Below, one piece after another: positions 1 to 10,048 of a stretch of DNA of 64,000 nt. The stretch is taken from assembly GCA_036346255.1 (NCBI GenBank), contig CM070640.1, positions 37,691,238 to 37,755,237 on the forward strand, written 5' to 3'. The notes below the pieces were generated by a model. That model did not search any database, was not told the DNA's origin, and saw only the letters and a program-made list of their open reading frames with translations. Position numbers and translations under genes: made by a program. This DNA is from Ampelocalamus luodianensis. Its lineage: Eukaryota > Streptophyta > Magnoliopsida > Poales > Poaceae. The first letter of the stretch is position 1. The number at the start of each line of letters is the position of its first letter.

Positions 1-1
1 T

Positions 2-91
2 GATATGGTTGCAGATCCACTGACTAAGCCAGTTAGTCAGGAATTATTTTCTAAGCATGTTAAAGACATGGGACTTCAGTTTATTGATTGA
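2..91 (+). pseudogene. 3' end of a Ty1/copia pol gene (RNase H C-terminus), partial
   Basis: The open frame entering from the left edge reads D-M-V-A-D-P-L-T-K-P and stops at 89-91. The A-D-x-L-T-K-x signature close to a stop codon is the usual end of the copia RNase H domain. It is followed by a purine-rich tract (105-114) and then an LTR, which is the order expected for the 3' end of a copia element on the + strand. Only 29 residues are visible, so whether the element is intact cannot be judged. Confidence 0.8.
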
Positions 92-114
92 AATGTTTTC
101 AGCCAAGTGGGAGA

Positions 115-713
115 TGTTGGATTTTTATGTGGCTTTCAACATTTATTTTGGTTGTTATCTGTTTTAACTCAATGTGGAATATTGATATATGTGATAGGGA
201 ATTATTTGATGCGGAATCTAACTCGAGGATTTTAATACTCGAGGTGCTGAGGACAGTTGTGCTGGAATAGATAGACATGTTTATTGAGATCGGGTCTACT
301 GAAATTTAATATGCATACGTATGATTAATCCGGATACAGCACAGGACGGAATAGCTGGGTTTGTTTTGCAGGATCGGCTCTGCAGGCTGTTGACCCACAT
401 GATCAGATTGGAATTGATCTCATAAACAATTTGATCATGGCACATGACTCACACATGTGTGCTAGGGACTAATATATTTTAGACTCATTAAACTGGTCTG
501 TCTGATTGTGGTTGGTGACATGGTTTAGGATTCTCACGGTGTACCGAAAACAGGTGGGTCAATTATAACACCTGGAAGTGGGGTCTATAGATAGGTCCCT
601 ACCCTCTAGCCTCATGATGCAATTGTGAGCGGCACCACGGAAAAGGCAGAGGAATAGAGGGTAGACTGAAAAACCTCCACAAAACCAATCTAGGGTTTGC
701 TAAAATCCTAACA
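115..713 (+). repeat. 3' LTR of the copia element
   Basis: The LTR starts directly after the purine tract at 105-114 with TGTTGGATTT and ends with AAATCCTAACA, so the two termini are near-perfect inverted repeats with TG...CA ends. Length is 599 bp. The 5 bases after it (714-718, TACCT) would be the right copy of the target duplication. The left copy lies outside the window. Confidence 0.8.
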
Positions 714-1377
714 TACCTTGCTCATGCGGGCGTGATTTGTGTGTGAATTTTGTCGATGCACTTAGCATAACTCATATGTGTACTGCTCCTGGTTTCTTTT
801 CTCAAGATAACATATAATATATATGTCAAACTTATCGATATTGTTTCGGTACCTATCTATATGTACCATTCTATTATCTAGAACAGTACATAGTAGGTCT
901 ATGTTTTATACCAACCTCGATACTGATCAATACCGACCATACGGACTCGATACCGGTCATACCAAATTGGTATTGACAAATATGGTACCTTATATCGGCA
1001 ACACGGACTTTAACTGTCTAGTGCACGGGCCGGTGCTCACAAAAAAACGTCGAAACACGCAAGGCGTCGTGCTGCATGCTGAAGGGTTTCATGGAAGAAT
1101 CTATGTGTGGCAACTGATGATAAAATCGTCGCAACTAGTACAGCAGTAGCCGGTGAGCTCAGCTCAGTGGTTCAACCATCTTTTCTGGGACTTTTCTTCG
1201 AAGATTCTCTTAGGTATGAGCTGCCAGGAAGGCGAGCAGAGCGGCTGTGATCTCTGGTGCTTGCTTGGTGGGGCCTCCTGTCCAATGTGCTTGCTGGTAG
1301 GAATCTCTCAACTTTCCTGAAGAGTCGCTCCAATACTTCTGAAACTATTTAATCTCCACAGGAAAACGAAGGGCGGG
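714..1377. other. Intergenic, no gene recognised
   Basis: No open frame here resembles a known family. At 820-1010 there are several short GGTACC/CCGGTA-type inverted motifs that could be the remains of a small transposon, but no clear ends or target duplication are visible. Confidence 0.4.
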
Positions 1378-1560
1378 CTAACTTTAACGATTTTTTTGCG
1401 CAAATAACACGTTTATGATGTTTTATTATGAAAGTAGCGGCCGTCGCAATTAAATTGCAAAACTAAAGCCTCGTGCCCCTCCACACCGCTCGTCCGGCCG
1501 GTCACGGGCCGGACGCCCTCCACGTCGCTCGTCCGGCTGGTCACGGGCCGGACACCGCTC
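1378..1560. repeat. Left long terminal inverted repeat
   Basis: Pairs with 6050-6340 on the opposite strand. The inner half is GC-rich and holds two tandem CGCTCGTCCGGC...GTCACGGGCCGGAC sub-units. Confidence 0.75.
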
Positions 1561-1639
1561 GGAACTTAATTAGCTAATGGAATTAGCGAACTTAATTAGC
1601 TGCGTCCAGCCCATGGCTGGCCGGACGTGCCACCGGCCC

Positions 1640-2540
1640 CGACATCCATCCCCTCAACCCTCTAATTCGTCACTTCTATCGCGTCTCTGTCTATATACAT
1701 GTGCATGCATGCAAGAGATTAGCGCGGGAGGGAATCTGATTCCCTCAGCAGCACTCTCTCGTCATCTATTTAATCGCATGAGAGTGCGATTTCACTTCGC
1801 ACTCTCGCTCGCTCTCTCGCTTTCTCGTTCTTTCGGTTTCGGTTTTTGGTGACTTATTATTATTTGTCGCCATCATTAGCAGTCATTTCAGCAGATATGT
1901 CTATCCTCGTACGTTATTTTTTTTTTAATTTTGTGGTTTGTAAATTATTCGTAGCAAATTAATCTTACTTAATTTATTAGTTGTAGTTTTTAGGCGTAGT
2001 TAATTAGTTACCAATTAATTAATTAGTCATAAGTACATTGTTTTACTCAACTCATTAGTCCAAAATAGTTAGTCAGAATTAAGTATTAATAAATTAGCAA
2101 TCATTAATTAGTTGTTAATACTCTAGTTGTAATTTTTAGAATGTGATTAATTTAGTTTCGTCAATTAGTGATAATTAATTTAGTACTAATCAATTTACCA
2201 CAATGCATCTAGATTCCATGTGATTGTGAGAACTGCCCCCGTTCATCTGATTACAAATGCTATAAAACCTAGAACAATGAACAGACAATAGAACTTTATT
2301 TTTAGTATGAACCGCATTATTAACATATGCAAATGGTTTAAGAATATGCAAATACAAGTGCTGACAGCATAATTAAGGCATGTTACTTAAAATCAGAATG
2401 ACCTGGGCATAAATTTTTTTATAGTATCATGTCGAAAAGTTACCTTTACGCCCATCCCCTCATCCCCCGTAATCAGTCACCTCCATCACTTCCTTGTCCA
2501 TGCATGCATGCATGCATGCATGCAAGAGATTAGCCTTAGT
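1640..2540. repeat. Internal direct repeat flanking an AT-rich block
   Basis: About 90 bases around 1640-1730 resemble 2440-2540: both have CATCCCCTCA, then TAATyxGTCAC, then CATGCATGCAAGAGATTAGC. The roughly 700 bases between them are AT-rich, with many TTAATTAG motifs. This could be a local duplication or an insertion that copied a flank. Confidence 0.5.
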
Positions 2541-2597
2541 TAGCCCTAATAATTTATTTTTTCACTAATAGTCTGTCTCTTCCATGTCTTGTAAACC

Positions 2598-4879
2598 ATG
2601 CCTCTACCGGAGCTTCTGGAACACTCCTACGATGATAATCATTGGTGCAAGTCATGGATTGATGGGGACAAGGATGGCTCTCCACCCCTAGCGCTTCGGG
2701 CCAAGAGGGAATGCTGGGAGCTAGACCCTCGCTACATCCTAATCCTCTAGGACACGAGCTTGTTGCCCTTCGCGAGGCTGGTCTTCGTCAAACGCCAGTT
2801 CACCCTAGACGGTAGCCTGCTGTCAGCACTTGTCGATCGGTAGAGGCTCGAGATGCACACGTTCCACTTTCAGTGGGGTGATATGATGTTCACTCTGCAA
2901 GACGTCTCATTCCTGACCAGTCTCCCGATCCGGGTGAGCCACTTATTCCAGAGCATCCATCAGCGGACTGGAAGGCCAGGCTGGGGAGCAGGTTCGGCAT
3001 ATCTGTGCGGGATAGTGCCCGTGGCATCTCTCGGACTTGGCTGAGGCTTTTTATCCAATGCCCGGAGGATGCACCTAACAATGTTGTTCGGACGCACCTC
3101 GTCGCTTACCTTCTATATCTTTTTGGTTCGGTCATGTTTCCCACACCACAGGGTGATTGGGTGTACCCCAACTTCGTCCGCATCGTCGAGTCTTTAGCTA
3201 ACGCGGAGGCTGGGGCGATGCCTTAATACAGTTAGAGATTAGCCGTCCTCTGTGTCACATACAGGGGGTTATGTGACGCTTCGAGGCACGACACCGGTGT
3301 CAAACCCAGCCTTGCCTGTTGCTACGTGCTTTTGCAGTTGTGGAGTTGGGAGCACTTCCCTGTTGGATGGCCGTCCTTCCACAGAGCAGTCCACCCGCAC
3401 CTCGCATTGCAGGACCTGATAGACGGGCCCACCATGAGCTCCCGGTGGACTACCGCTGACCTATGTTGGGCGAATGACAGACCAGTGAGGTGCTACTTGT
3501 TGTTCCACAACGAGTTCGAGTCGTTGCACAACAACAATATCATCTGGGCTCCATGGACCCCAGACTTTATGGCCTCAGTAGCGCCACATGGGCTGTCCTT
3601 GCAATGCACGCAGGATGCCGGACTCTGGGCGACGACATGCCACCTGGTGTTTACACATATGATGGAGCCTTACGCGCCGCAGTGTGTAATGTGGCAGTTC
3701 GATTTGTACCAGGCCATGCCCCCTCCCGACAGCAGGATGCTGCAGCGAGTCGTCCACTTGTGAGTCTAACTCCCGTCTGAGTAATGTTTACACTTCATAC
3801 CTATATCGTTTGTTCTAACATCGACCCTTTCGGAATGCAAGCAATCGAGGGCAGGCCAACATGCTGAGGACTGGAGAGCATTGCAGCACGAGTGGATTAC
3901 GGCTTAGATGAAGATGACGCATGTTGAGGTCTTGCTGGAACAGCGACCGTACGATGTACGGACATACCATGAGTACATGCAATGGTACGTACCACGGTCG
4001 CACACCAGACTCACCCGTACTCCTTCGAAGTGTCTGGAGCATGTGACGCACCATGATCGATACAACACTTCGCGGTGTGACGACACCGTGAGATACTTAC
4101 AATCTCTGGTCATTTTATTGATGATATTTGTACTCTTCATTACTGAACCTGTTTTGTCTCTCACTTCGGTAGGAGCAGGCGTAGCACATCGCAAGCGCAT
4201 TAGAGACCGCCATCCGCAGCCCACACACACCACCGGGGCTACTGAAAACTTTAAAGTACATGTTCGCGGAGTCGAAGAACATAACAAAGAACTTGAGTTG
4301 CAGCCGTTTGACAAACGACGTCCTGCACACTGGGCAGCAAGTGGGGGGACCGTGCTCACCTGCCAGGTCATCACGACCCAACAAGACCGGCCGGCGTAGT
4401 AGCGCTCCGCGTCGATCATTTGCAAACCAGATCAGTGGGGAGATAAGTTACGTATAAATTTATGTTATGTTTTTTAGTTATGCCTTACGTTCCACTAACA
4501 TCATGTCGTTCTCCCGTCGTAGGTCCGTCAGGATGCAACACTTCTGTCGTTTGCACCCCGTACATAGACTAGCGCTCTCTCTCGGTCATCTGCACTACAT
4601 ATCTGGGAGGTACGAGATTCTTAGTTTATATCCATGCTATTTATTTTGACTAACATCGTTCCACATTGCAGCCTTCGGTTGACCGTGGTGGGGGGTGACG
4701 GCCATCCATCCAGTGATGAGGATACGGGACTCCCAACTCCTACAAGGCAGCAGTACACGGGGTTTGGACAGTCCGCAGGGTTTGGAGCGTACGCAGGGCA
4801 GAGCTCCTCCGGGTTCGCTGGCACACCAGACGTTCAAGGCCAGAGCTCCGTAGGGTATGCTGGCACATCGTACATCTAA
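2598..4879 (+). pseudogene. Plant mobile domain (PMD) gene, broken
   Basis: The ATG at 2598 opens a frame resembling the start of the aminotransferase-like plant mobile domain family (MAIN/MAIL and transposon relatives). The motif L-D-P-R-Y is present, followed by H-T-F-H-F-Q-W-G-D-M and T-L-Q-D-V, the usual first core of the PMD. The frame is interrupted by TAG at 2748 and 2841, shifts near 2935, then continues with I-S-R-T-W-L-R-L-F and Q-G-D-W-V-Y-P. Further stops lie at 3224 and 3233, and it resumes to a donor-like GTGAGT at 3763. A later exon-like block (3908-4100, R-T-Y-H-E-Y-M-Q-W-Y) matches the PMD C-terminal segment, and 4700-4879 is a Gly/Ser/Gln-rich tail. With four stops and a frameshift it cannot make the family protein. 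It sits between the inverted ends of the element and is its cargo. Confidence 0.75.
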
Positions 4880-5320
4880 GGCTAGAGCTCTTTTGCTCGA
4901 CCAGAGTTGCAGACATCATACCTTGGGGCAGACAATTCGGGAGTGGATTTATACAGTCCGTCATTCATGAATTCATTGCAAGTGGCCCCAAGTTCGGCAT
5001 GTCTCAATAGGATGACATCGACGCTTACCAGACATAGCTTCCTTCGACTCAGCTTACTGGTGCACCTCCGCTCACTCAATAGACTCAACGGTCTCTGTAC
5101 CTCCTCCGATCCAACAGACACTCTCCAAACTGGCTGACGTATCCCATGGGACATGCTCAACGCAAAATAAAGACACAGACGTATATGTAGTAAGCAGAGT
5201 GCAGTGGCTCAGACGAGTGAGTCATATTGTATCCCGTATACCGCGATCAAATAGGATAATCTTTGTTAATTTATCAGTTTAATATGGATGATATTCTTTA
5301 ACATGGTATTGCACCACATG

Positions 5321-5660
5321 CTAGATTATATATTAATTAATATATCTCTATCTATCCTTACTCTTTGTCTCGAGCTAGAGAACATGCTACATGACTATTT
5401 AATTTGTTGTTGCTAACTATTTAATTCGCTAACTGCTAGATTATATATTAATTAATATATCTGTATCTATCTTTACTCTTTGTCTCGAGCTAGAGAAGAG
5501 GCTACATGACTATTTAATTTACGGTTGCTAACTATTTAAATTGCTTACTATTTAATGTAATTTGCGGTTGCAAACTATTTAATTTGCTAACTATTTAATG
5601 TAATTTGCGATTGCTTACTATTTAATTTGTTAGCTATTTAATTTGCTAACATCTTACGCG
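5321..5660. repeat. 114-bp tandem duplication followed by a short AT-rich array
   Basis: A unit starting CTAGATTATATATTAATTAA at 5321 starts again at 5435 with few changes, giving a period of 114 bp. From about 5515 to 5660 a shorter motif of the type ACTATTTAATTTGCTA recurs several times with variable spacing. Confidence 0.75.
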
Positions 5661-6049
5661 CCTAATCCAGATTAATTTTTGCAGCATTATGTTTTTATGT
5701 CTATTTGCATAACTTACAATAGGTCTTATTCTATGACCCACTGAATCAATTAAGATAGAGTGACAACAACCAGCAAAAAAATACTTCATCACCAAACTCT
5801 CAAGTGCTCACTGCTCACCAAATTTATGAGGGCAACCAACCACGCACGCAGATTGCCCTTTCCTTCGTTGTCCGGCCAATTGAAGTGCATGTGAGTCCCA
5901 CACAAAGCCGACACCACAGTGAAGGCGCAACGTGTGCATACATGCAGCTATGATATGCAATTATGCATGCATTAATTAAGAAGAGAATGCACAAGTCCCC
6001 AACACAGTAATGTCTACAATCATCAACTAGAATGCAAAATCTTTAAGGA

Positions 6050-6340
6050 CGTGGAGGGACGTCTGGCCCGTGACCGGTCGGACAAGAGACGTGGCGGCCG
6101 GACGAGCGACGTGGAGGGCGTCTGGCCGTGACTAGTTGGACGAGCGGTGTGTGTGTGGGTGGGGGGGGGGCATCTGACCCGTAACCGGTGTCAGACGCGG
6201 CGACGTGTCCTACGGACATCACGTTCGCACGGTCACCAACCGAACGAGGCTTCAGTTTTGCAATTTAGTTGCGACGGCCACTACTTCTATAATAAAACAT
6301 CGCAAACATACTATTTGCGTCAAAAAATCTATGTTAACTA
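6050..6340. repeat. Right long terminal inverted repeat
   Basis: Mate of 1378-1560. It is longer than the left arm because of extra GC-rich sequence and a run of G at about 6160-6170. Confidence 0.7.
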
Positions 6341-6456
6341 GAATTGGCGTATTTTTATTTGTAATAGTAAAAATAGTATTTGCTCGTACGAATTTGCAAA
6401 AATAGAACCACGGTAGGCACCTACTGTGCTTCTCGTCCACGGAAGCCACCTTCCGC

Positions 6457-6497
6457 GCTCCCAATCCGCGGCAGGCCACCTGCCGCGGACTGGGAGC
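6457..6497. repeat. Strong GC-rich hairpin
   Basis: GCTCCCAATCCGCGGCAGG is followed, after a 3-base loop, by its reverse complement with a single mismatch. The surrounding 6410-6570 has more copies of TACCGCGGAC / CTGCCGCGGAC-type motifs, so this is probably the end of another transposon copy. Confidence 0.6.
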
Positions 6498-6599
6498 ATG
6501 GTAGGTGGCCTACCGCGGACTTGAGTGTGACAGGCGGTCTACTGCGGACTGGAAGCACGGTAGGGGGCACATGTCTCCTAGCCGTGATACCAATTTTAT

Positions 6600-8410
6600 C
6601 GTATCGGACGTGAGGAACTATATTTGCTATTTTATTTCAAAAAAAGGCTAAACGAGAGAAAAAAACTCTGCTCGATGCACTTGTGCACCGCTAAAGATGG
6701 TATTAATTCGCGACACAGGAACATGCCCATGCCGTTTCAAGATACAAGGAGCGCAAACTAATGTCGGCAACGCTGTCTCTTCTTTCTTCCGTGTACACAA
6801 ATCTTTTATCTGGATAAGATGCTTCTTTTTTTCTGTCAAAAAGATTTGACGCGCTGCATTGGGCGATCTGGGAGAAACCTTTGCCTAGAAGCCACATTCT
6901 TGCTCATTTGCATGTCCCATTTAGCACTGTACGCAGCGGCGGAACCTGGATTTTAGGAGACCTGGAGCAAACCTTTGCCATAAAAACAAACATTTATCAT
7001 AGAAATATGGAGGCTTGAGATCATCTAGAATGAGAATTTGTATTTGAACATAACTATATAAGAGTCTAAGAGGCGTTCACTTATAGAGATTTCGTCTGTA
7101 TTGACCATCCAGAGCTAGTTCACGATTTTAGCTGCCTGGTGCTCGCACGGTGCCATGCCTTGGCCCTCCCTATGACACGCCCTAGTCATGCCATGCATGG
7201 CTTGACCATCTCCGCATCCTAGCCCACCCGGTATCACAGGACACCGGGTTCAAAAAAAATTAGCAGAGATTAGCTTATATATACTATACGTGCACCCTCT
7301 AGCCCAAAAGCTATGCACCCTGGTTCAGCCCAACCTTCGGCCTCTTGAAGTCTCATTGCTCCGCTCCCACTGATCGCGATTGGGACAAGATGAATGGGTT
7401 ATGCAGTAGTGCGTCCCAGTTGACACGAGGAGTCAGCACAACCCAGCCCAGCACTAGAAGTCGCACGCGTCTTTCCCAATCACATCTCGTGTGTGTTGTC
7501 GCGTAGCTGTGGAGTCTGCGTCTGTTCTTCTTCCTCTCGACCCTCGCGGTTCACAATTTGGCTTGCCTCGCTTGGTCGGTGGACGGTGGCTGCAGCCGCT
7601 GATGAGGATTCTAGAGGGAGGCCTCGGCCGCTGCCCACACCGGCCACGGTGTCCCTCGCCCAGTCGCCCATCGGAAGGGCTAAGTCACAAATCGCAGAAT
7701 CGGCATGGGGTATATCCCACATCTTCAGTTTTTTTTTTCCAATTTCTTTCAAACAAAAAGGCTAAATTTGTGAGTTTAGTTTTAATGTGATGATTGTTGG
7801 TTGATTTTTTGTCGAAATGTAGGGTTAATACTTTGTTTGAATTTGGGTTTTTGGAATACCGGCCTAGTTCATCGCAAATCGAAGACAAAATTGCAAGTGG
7901 TATATATCATCGATGTGCTCATATTGGATGGACTATAGTTTGGATTTGACTTAAGAGTTTTTTTAAAACTATAATACCAAGTAAGTATGTTTCTGCTCTT
8001 GGACGTATGTTTCTAATATATTGTTCTTCAATGGTTGAACATACCACGATTCCAATATTTTATGGAAGTTTTTTTTAATAATCGGCAAATAGTTGATAAA
8101 ATTATGGAAAAGTTTTACTTCAGAATTTTAAGTCATTTTACTATCTTTTTGTAGGTCATTGAGGCCGGATGATGCATTTTGCCAATATTTGCCGCATAAA
8201 TTACTATTTAGTACAACGTTACTTGAAAATTATATATACTGTTATATGTATGATGAAAAGGTGAATCCCAGTCATTTTCGTTCTAATTCCGCCCCCAAGC
8301 TAAACGTCTGCAAACCTTGCTCGACGCGCCACCAACTCACACGGCCACACACAAGCGTTTGATTTAGAATTGGACGATAGACTGATAGCAGTACGTCACA
8401 AGAGTTTCAC
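6600..8410. other. Intergenic, no gene recognised
   Basis: No recognisable protein. A GC-richer patch at 7480-7700 has short overlapping open frames on both strands without a family match. CGGCGGAACCTGGATTTTA at about 6944 resembles hAT-type termini seen in grasses, but no mate was found. Confidence 0.35.
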
Positions 8411-8640
8411 TTAGCCACTCATGGGTCCTATGTCATCTTCTTCCTCCTTACATCCCAGCCGCCATGGTTGGTTGTTCATCGCATCCTTCTTCTGAACCTC
8501 ACCGCCGCCCGGGGAAGACGACAAGGTACCTAGGGATACGTCACTGCTTCCCTCCGGCGGACCGGGAGAAACTGCCTCGGCATGCCCCCGTGCTGGCTCC
8601 GGCACAGTAAAAAAAAAAAGTTTGGGAGTCAAAAATGGAT
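8411..8640 (-). other. Coding-like fragment, unidentified
   Basis: A minus-strand open frame with balanced acidic and proline-rich composition ends at 8411. On its 5' side is a poly-pyrimidine run (poly-A on the + strand at about 8610) that could be an acceptor tract. It might be the last exon of a captured gene fragment. I do not recognise the protein, and no further exon is visible upstream. Confidence 0.25.
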
Positions 8641-9050
8641 CCGAGCCTGGCTTCTTGCCTTCAAACTTCAGAGGACTCGACAACAGTTCAGAAGTGACGA
8701 GTGACGACACATGCAGAAAGATCAAAAAGTGAGCTTGAGTTCAGGTTCATTCGTAAATTCACTTCGCAGCAAGTGGGCACCAAACAAACCCACTTGCTGC
8801 ATGTTAAAACTAATGGTTCTTTTTTTAGAAAGTTGTTAAAACTAATAAAAAGTATACATTTGTAGCAATGTGCATCACAAACAACTTCTAATAACATTAT
8901 TCGACTAAACATGGTGCTGGTATTTGTCGACCTAATGGGAAAGCCCATGGTTTTAGACCCAAACAAAAGTTTTTTTAGCACTACAACAAGTTTGTACGAA
9001 TTTTGCTAATTTAAGATCGATTAAATCTTAGGCCTAAATGTGTGAAAATG

Positions 9051-9440
9051 TTTGCAATGGAACTTTGTTTTATTAATTAACTTATTTTTTTAATTTATAG
9101 TTATTAACTCCTCGTCAACTTTATTTTCAAATCTATCCCTTTTGGTCACGCCACCAACCGTGACGTAGTAACACAACACTTCCACGTTATAGGATAAGTC
9201 TAGCTAAATAACACTTCTTTTCACGCACTGGTTGTGGTGTGATCAAATAACACTGTCACGCTACCGGTGGTGGAATGTCAGGATTTGACCACACCATGGT
9301 GCGTCGTGACAATGTTGTTTTGCCACGTCACGAGTGGTAGCGTAGTCAAAGAGTCAGAATTTGAAATAAAGTTGGCGAGGGGTTAATAATTAAAATAAAT
9401 TAAAAAATATGTTAATTAATAAAAAATTTCTTTGCAATGA
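9051..9440. mobile_element. Foldback MITE with about 80-bp inverted arms
   Basis: The arm at about 9051-9135 (TTTGCAATGG..., TTTATTAATTAAC, then CTCGTCAACTTTATTT) pairs with about 9360-9437 on the other strand (GCCAACTTTATTTCAAAT, TTTTATTAATTAACATA, TTGCAAAG). The core carries several CACGCCACCAACCGTGACG-like blocks, themselves partly inverted. No coding capacity. The exact ends and target duplication were not resolved. Confidence 0.65.
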
Positions 9441-9455
9441 TGGATAGTTTAAAGG

Positions 9456-9612
9456 GGGGGATTGGATCATATACCCTCCCTGAAATTCAGGATTTCAGGA
9501 TTTACCCTCCCACCTCAATGACATGTAGGGTCACCATAGGTCAATGACATGTGGGCCAGGAGGGTAAATCCTGAATTTTCATCTAAGAGGAGAGTATATG
9601 ATCAAATTTTCC
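9456..9612. mobile_element. 157-bp MITE with 9-bp target duplication
   Basis: A perfect 9-bp direct repeat, GTTTAAAGG, lies at 9447-9455 and 9613-9621. Between the copies the element starts GGGGGATTGGATCATATACC and its reverse complement starts GGAAAATTTGATCATATACT. Both arms then carry TTCAGGATTTACCCTCC. A 9-bp duplication points to the Mutator superfamily. It lies about 430 bp upstream of the AAA-ATPase start codon. Confidence 0.85.
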
Positions 9613-9621
9613 GTTTAAAGG

Positions 9622-10048
9622 TTTACCGGAAGCAATTATTTTAGAGAGAAAAATGACATGGGGCCCATGGAATCCATCAAACTGGACAAAAACAGAAAGG
9701 TAAACCTCCCAAAAAAAAATCATGCAAATGAAGGAGAGAGAATCCAACAGAGATCCACTTTAAGAAAGTGAAAGAGAGTGTGACATCTGACAGCTGACTC
9801 TGCCCCAAAGATAATAACAAACTAATAATAAATAAATAAATAAATAAATTATAGATGGAAAGTTGGAAACCATCTCATCTCGTCGCCTTTTACAAAAGCT
9901 CTCCTCTACCCTGCACTGACTTATTTCCTCGCTTAAAAAAAAAGCTCCCGCAAAAAGAAAAGAAATCGTCCGAGAGAAAAAAATAAAGTGAGAAAGGATT
10001 TCCATTCCATTCCATTTCCTTTCGAAACCCTCGTCGCCGGCGACGACC
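9622..10048 (+). promoter_or_regulatory. Promoter and 5' UTR region of the FHA-AAA gene
   Basis: AT-rich at first, with a TAAA microsatellite at about 9822-9850. From about 9890 it changes to CT- and purine-rich sequence typical of a plant 5' leader directly before the ATG at 10049. No certain TATA box or transcription start could be assigned. Confidence 0.4.

Larger units (their letters stand above)
1378..6340 (+). mobile_element. Mutator-like DNA element with long terminal inverted repeats carrying a PMD gene
   Basis: The segment at about 1378-1560 is repeated in inverted orientation at about 6050-6340. Shared outer blocks include a T-rich stretch followed by GCAAATA, then GATGTTTTATTAT, GGCCGTCGCAA and TAAATTGCAAAACT. 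Further in, both arms carry CGCTCGTCCG / GTCACGGGCC blocks. Between the arms lies a broken plant mobile domain gene on the + strand. Long inverted ends plus a captured or resident PMD gene are known from Mutator-like elements of grasses. No 9-bp target duplication could be fixed because the outermost bases are diverged, so the exact ends are uncertain by tens of bases. No transposase is visible inside, so the copy is non-autonomous. Confidence 0.7.

Noticed and set aside
2598..4399. PMD open frames considered as a functional host gene
   Set aside because: Four in-frame stops and a frameshift, and the location between inverted transposon ends.
3904..4425. 173-codon minus-strand frame
   Set aside because: Antisense of a PMD exon; composition is not coding-like and no family fits.
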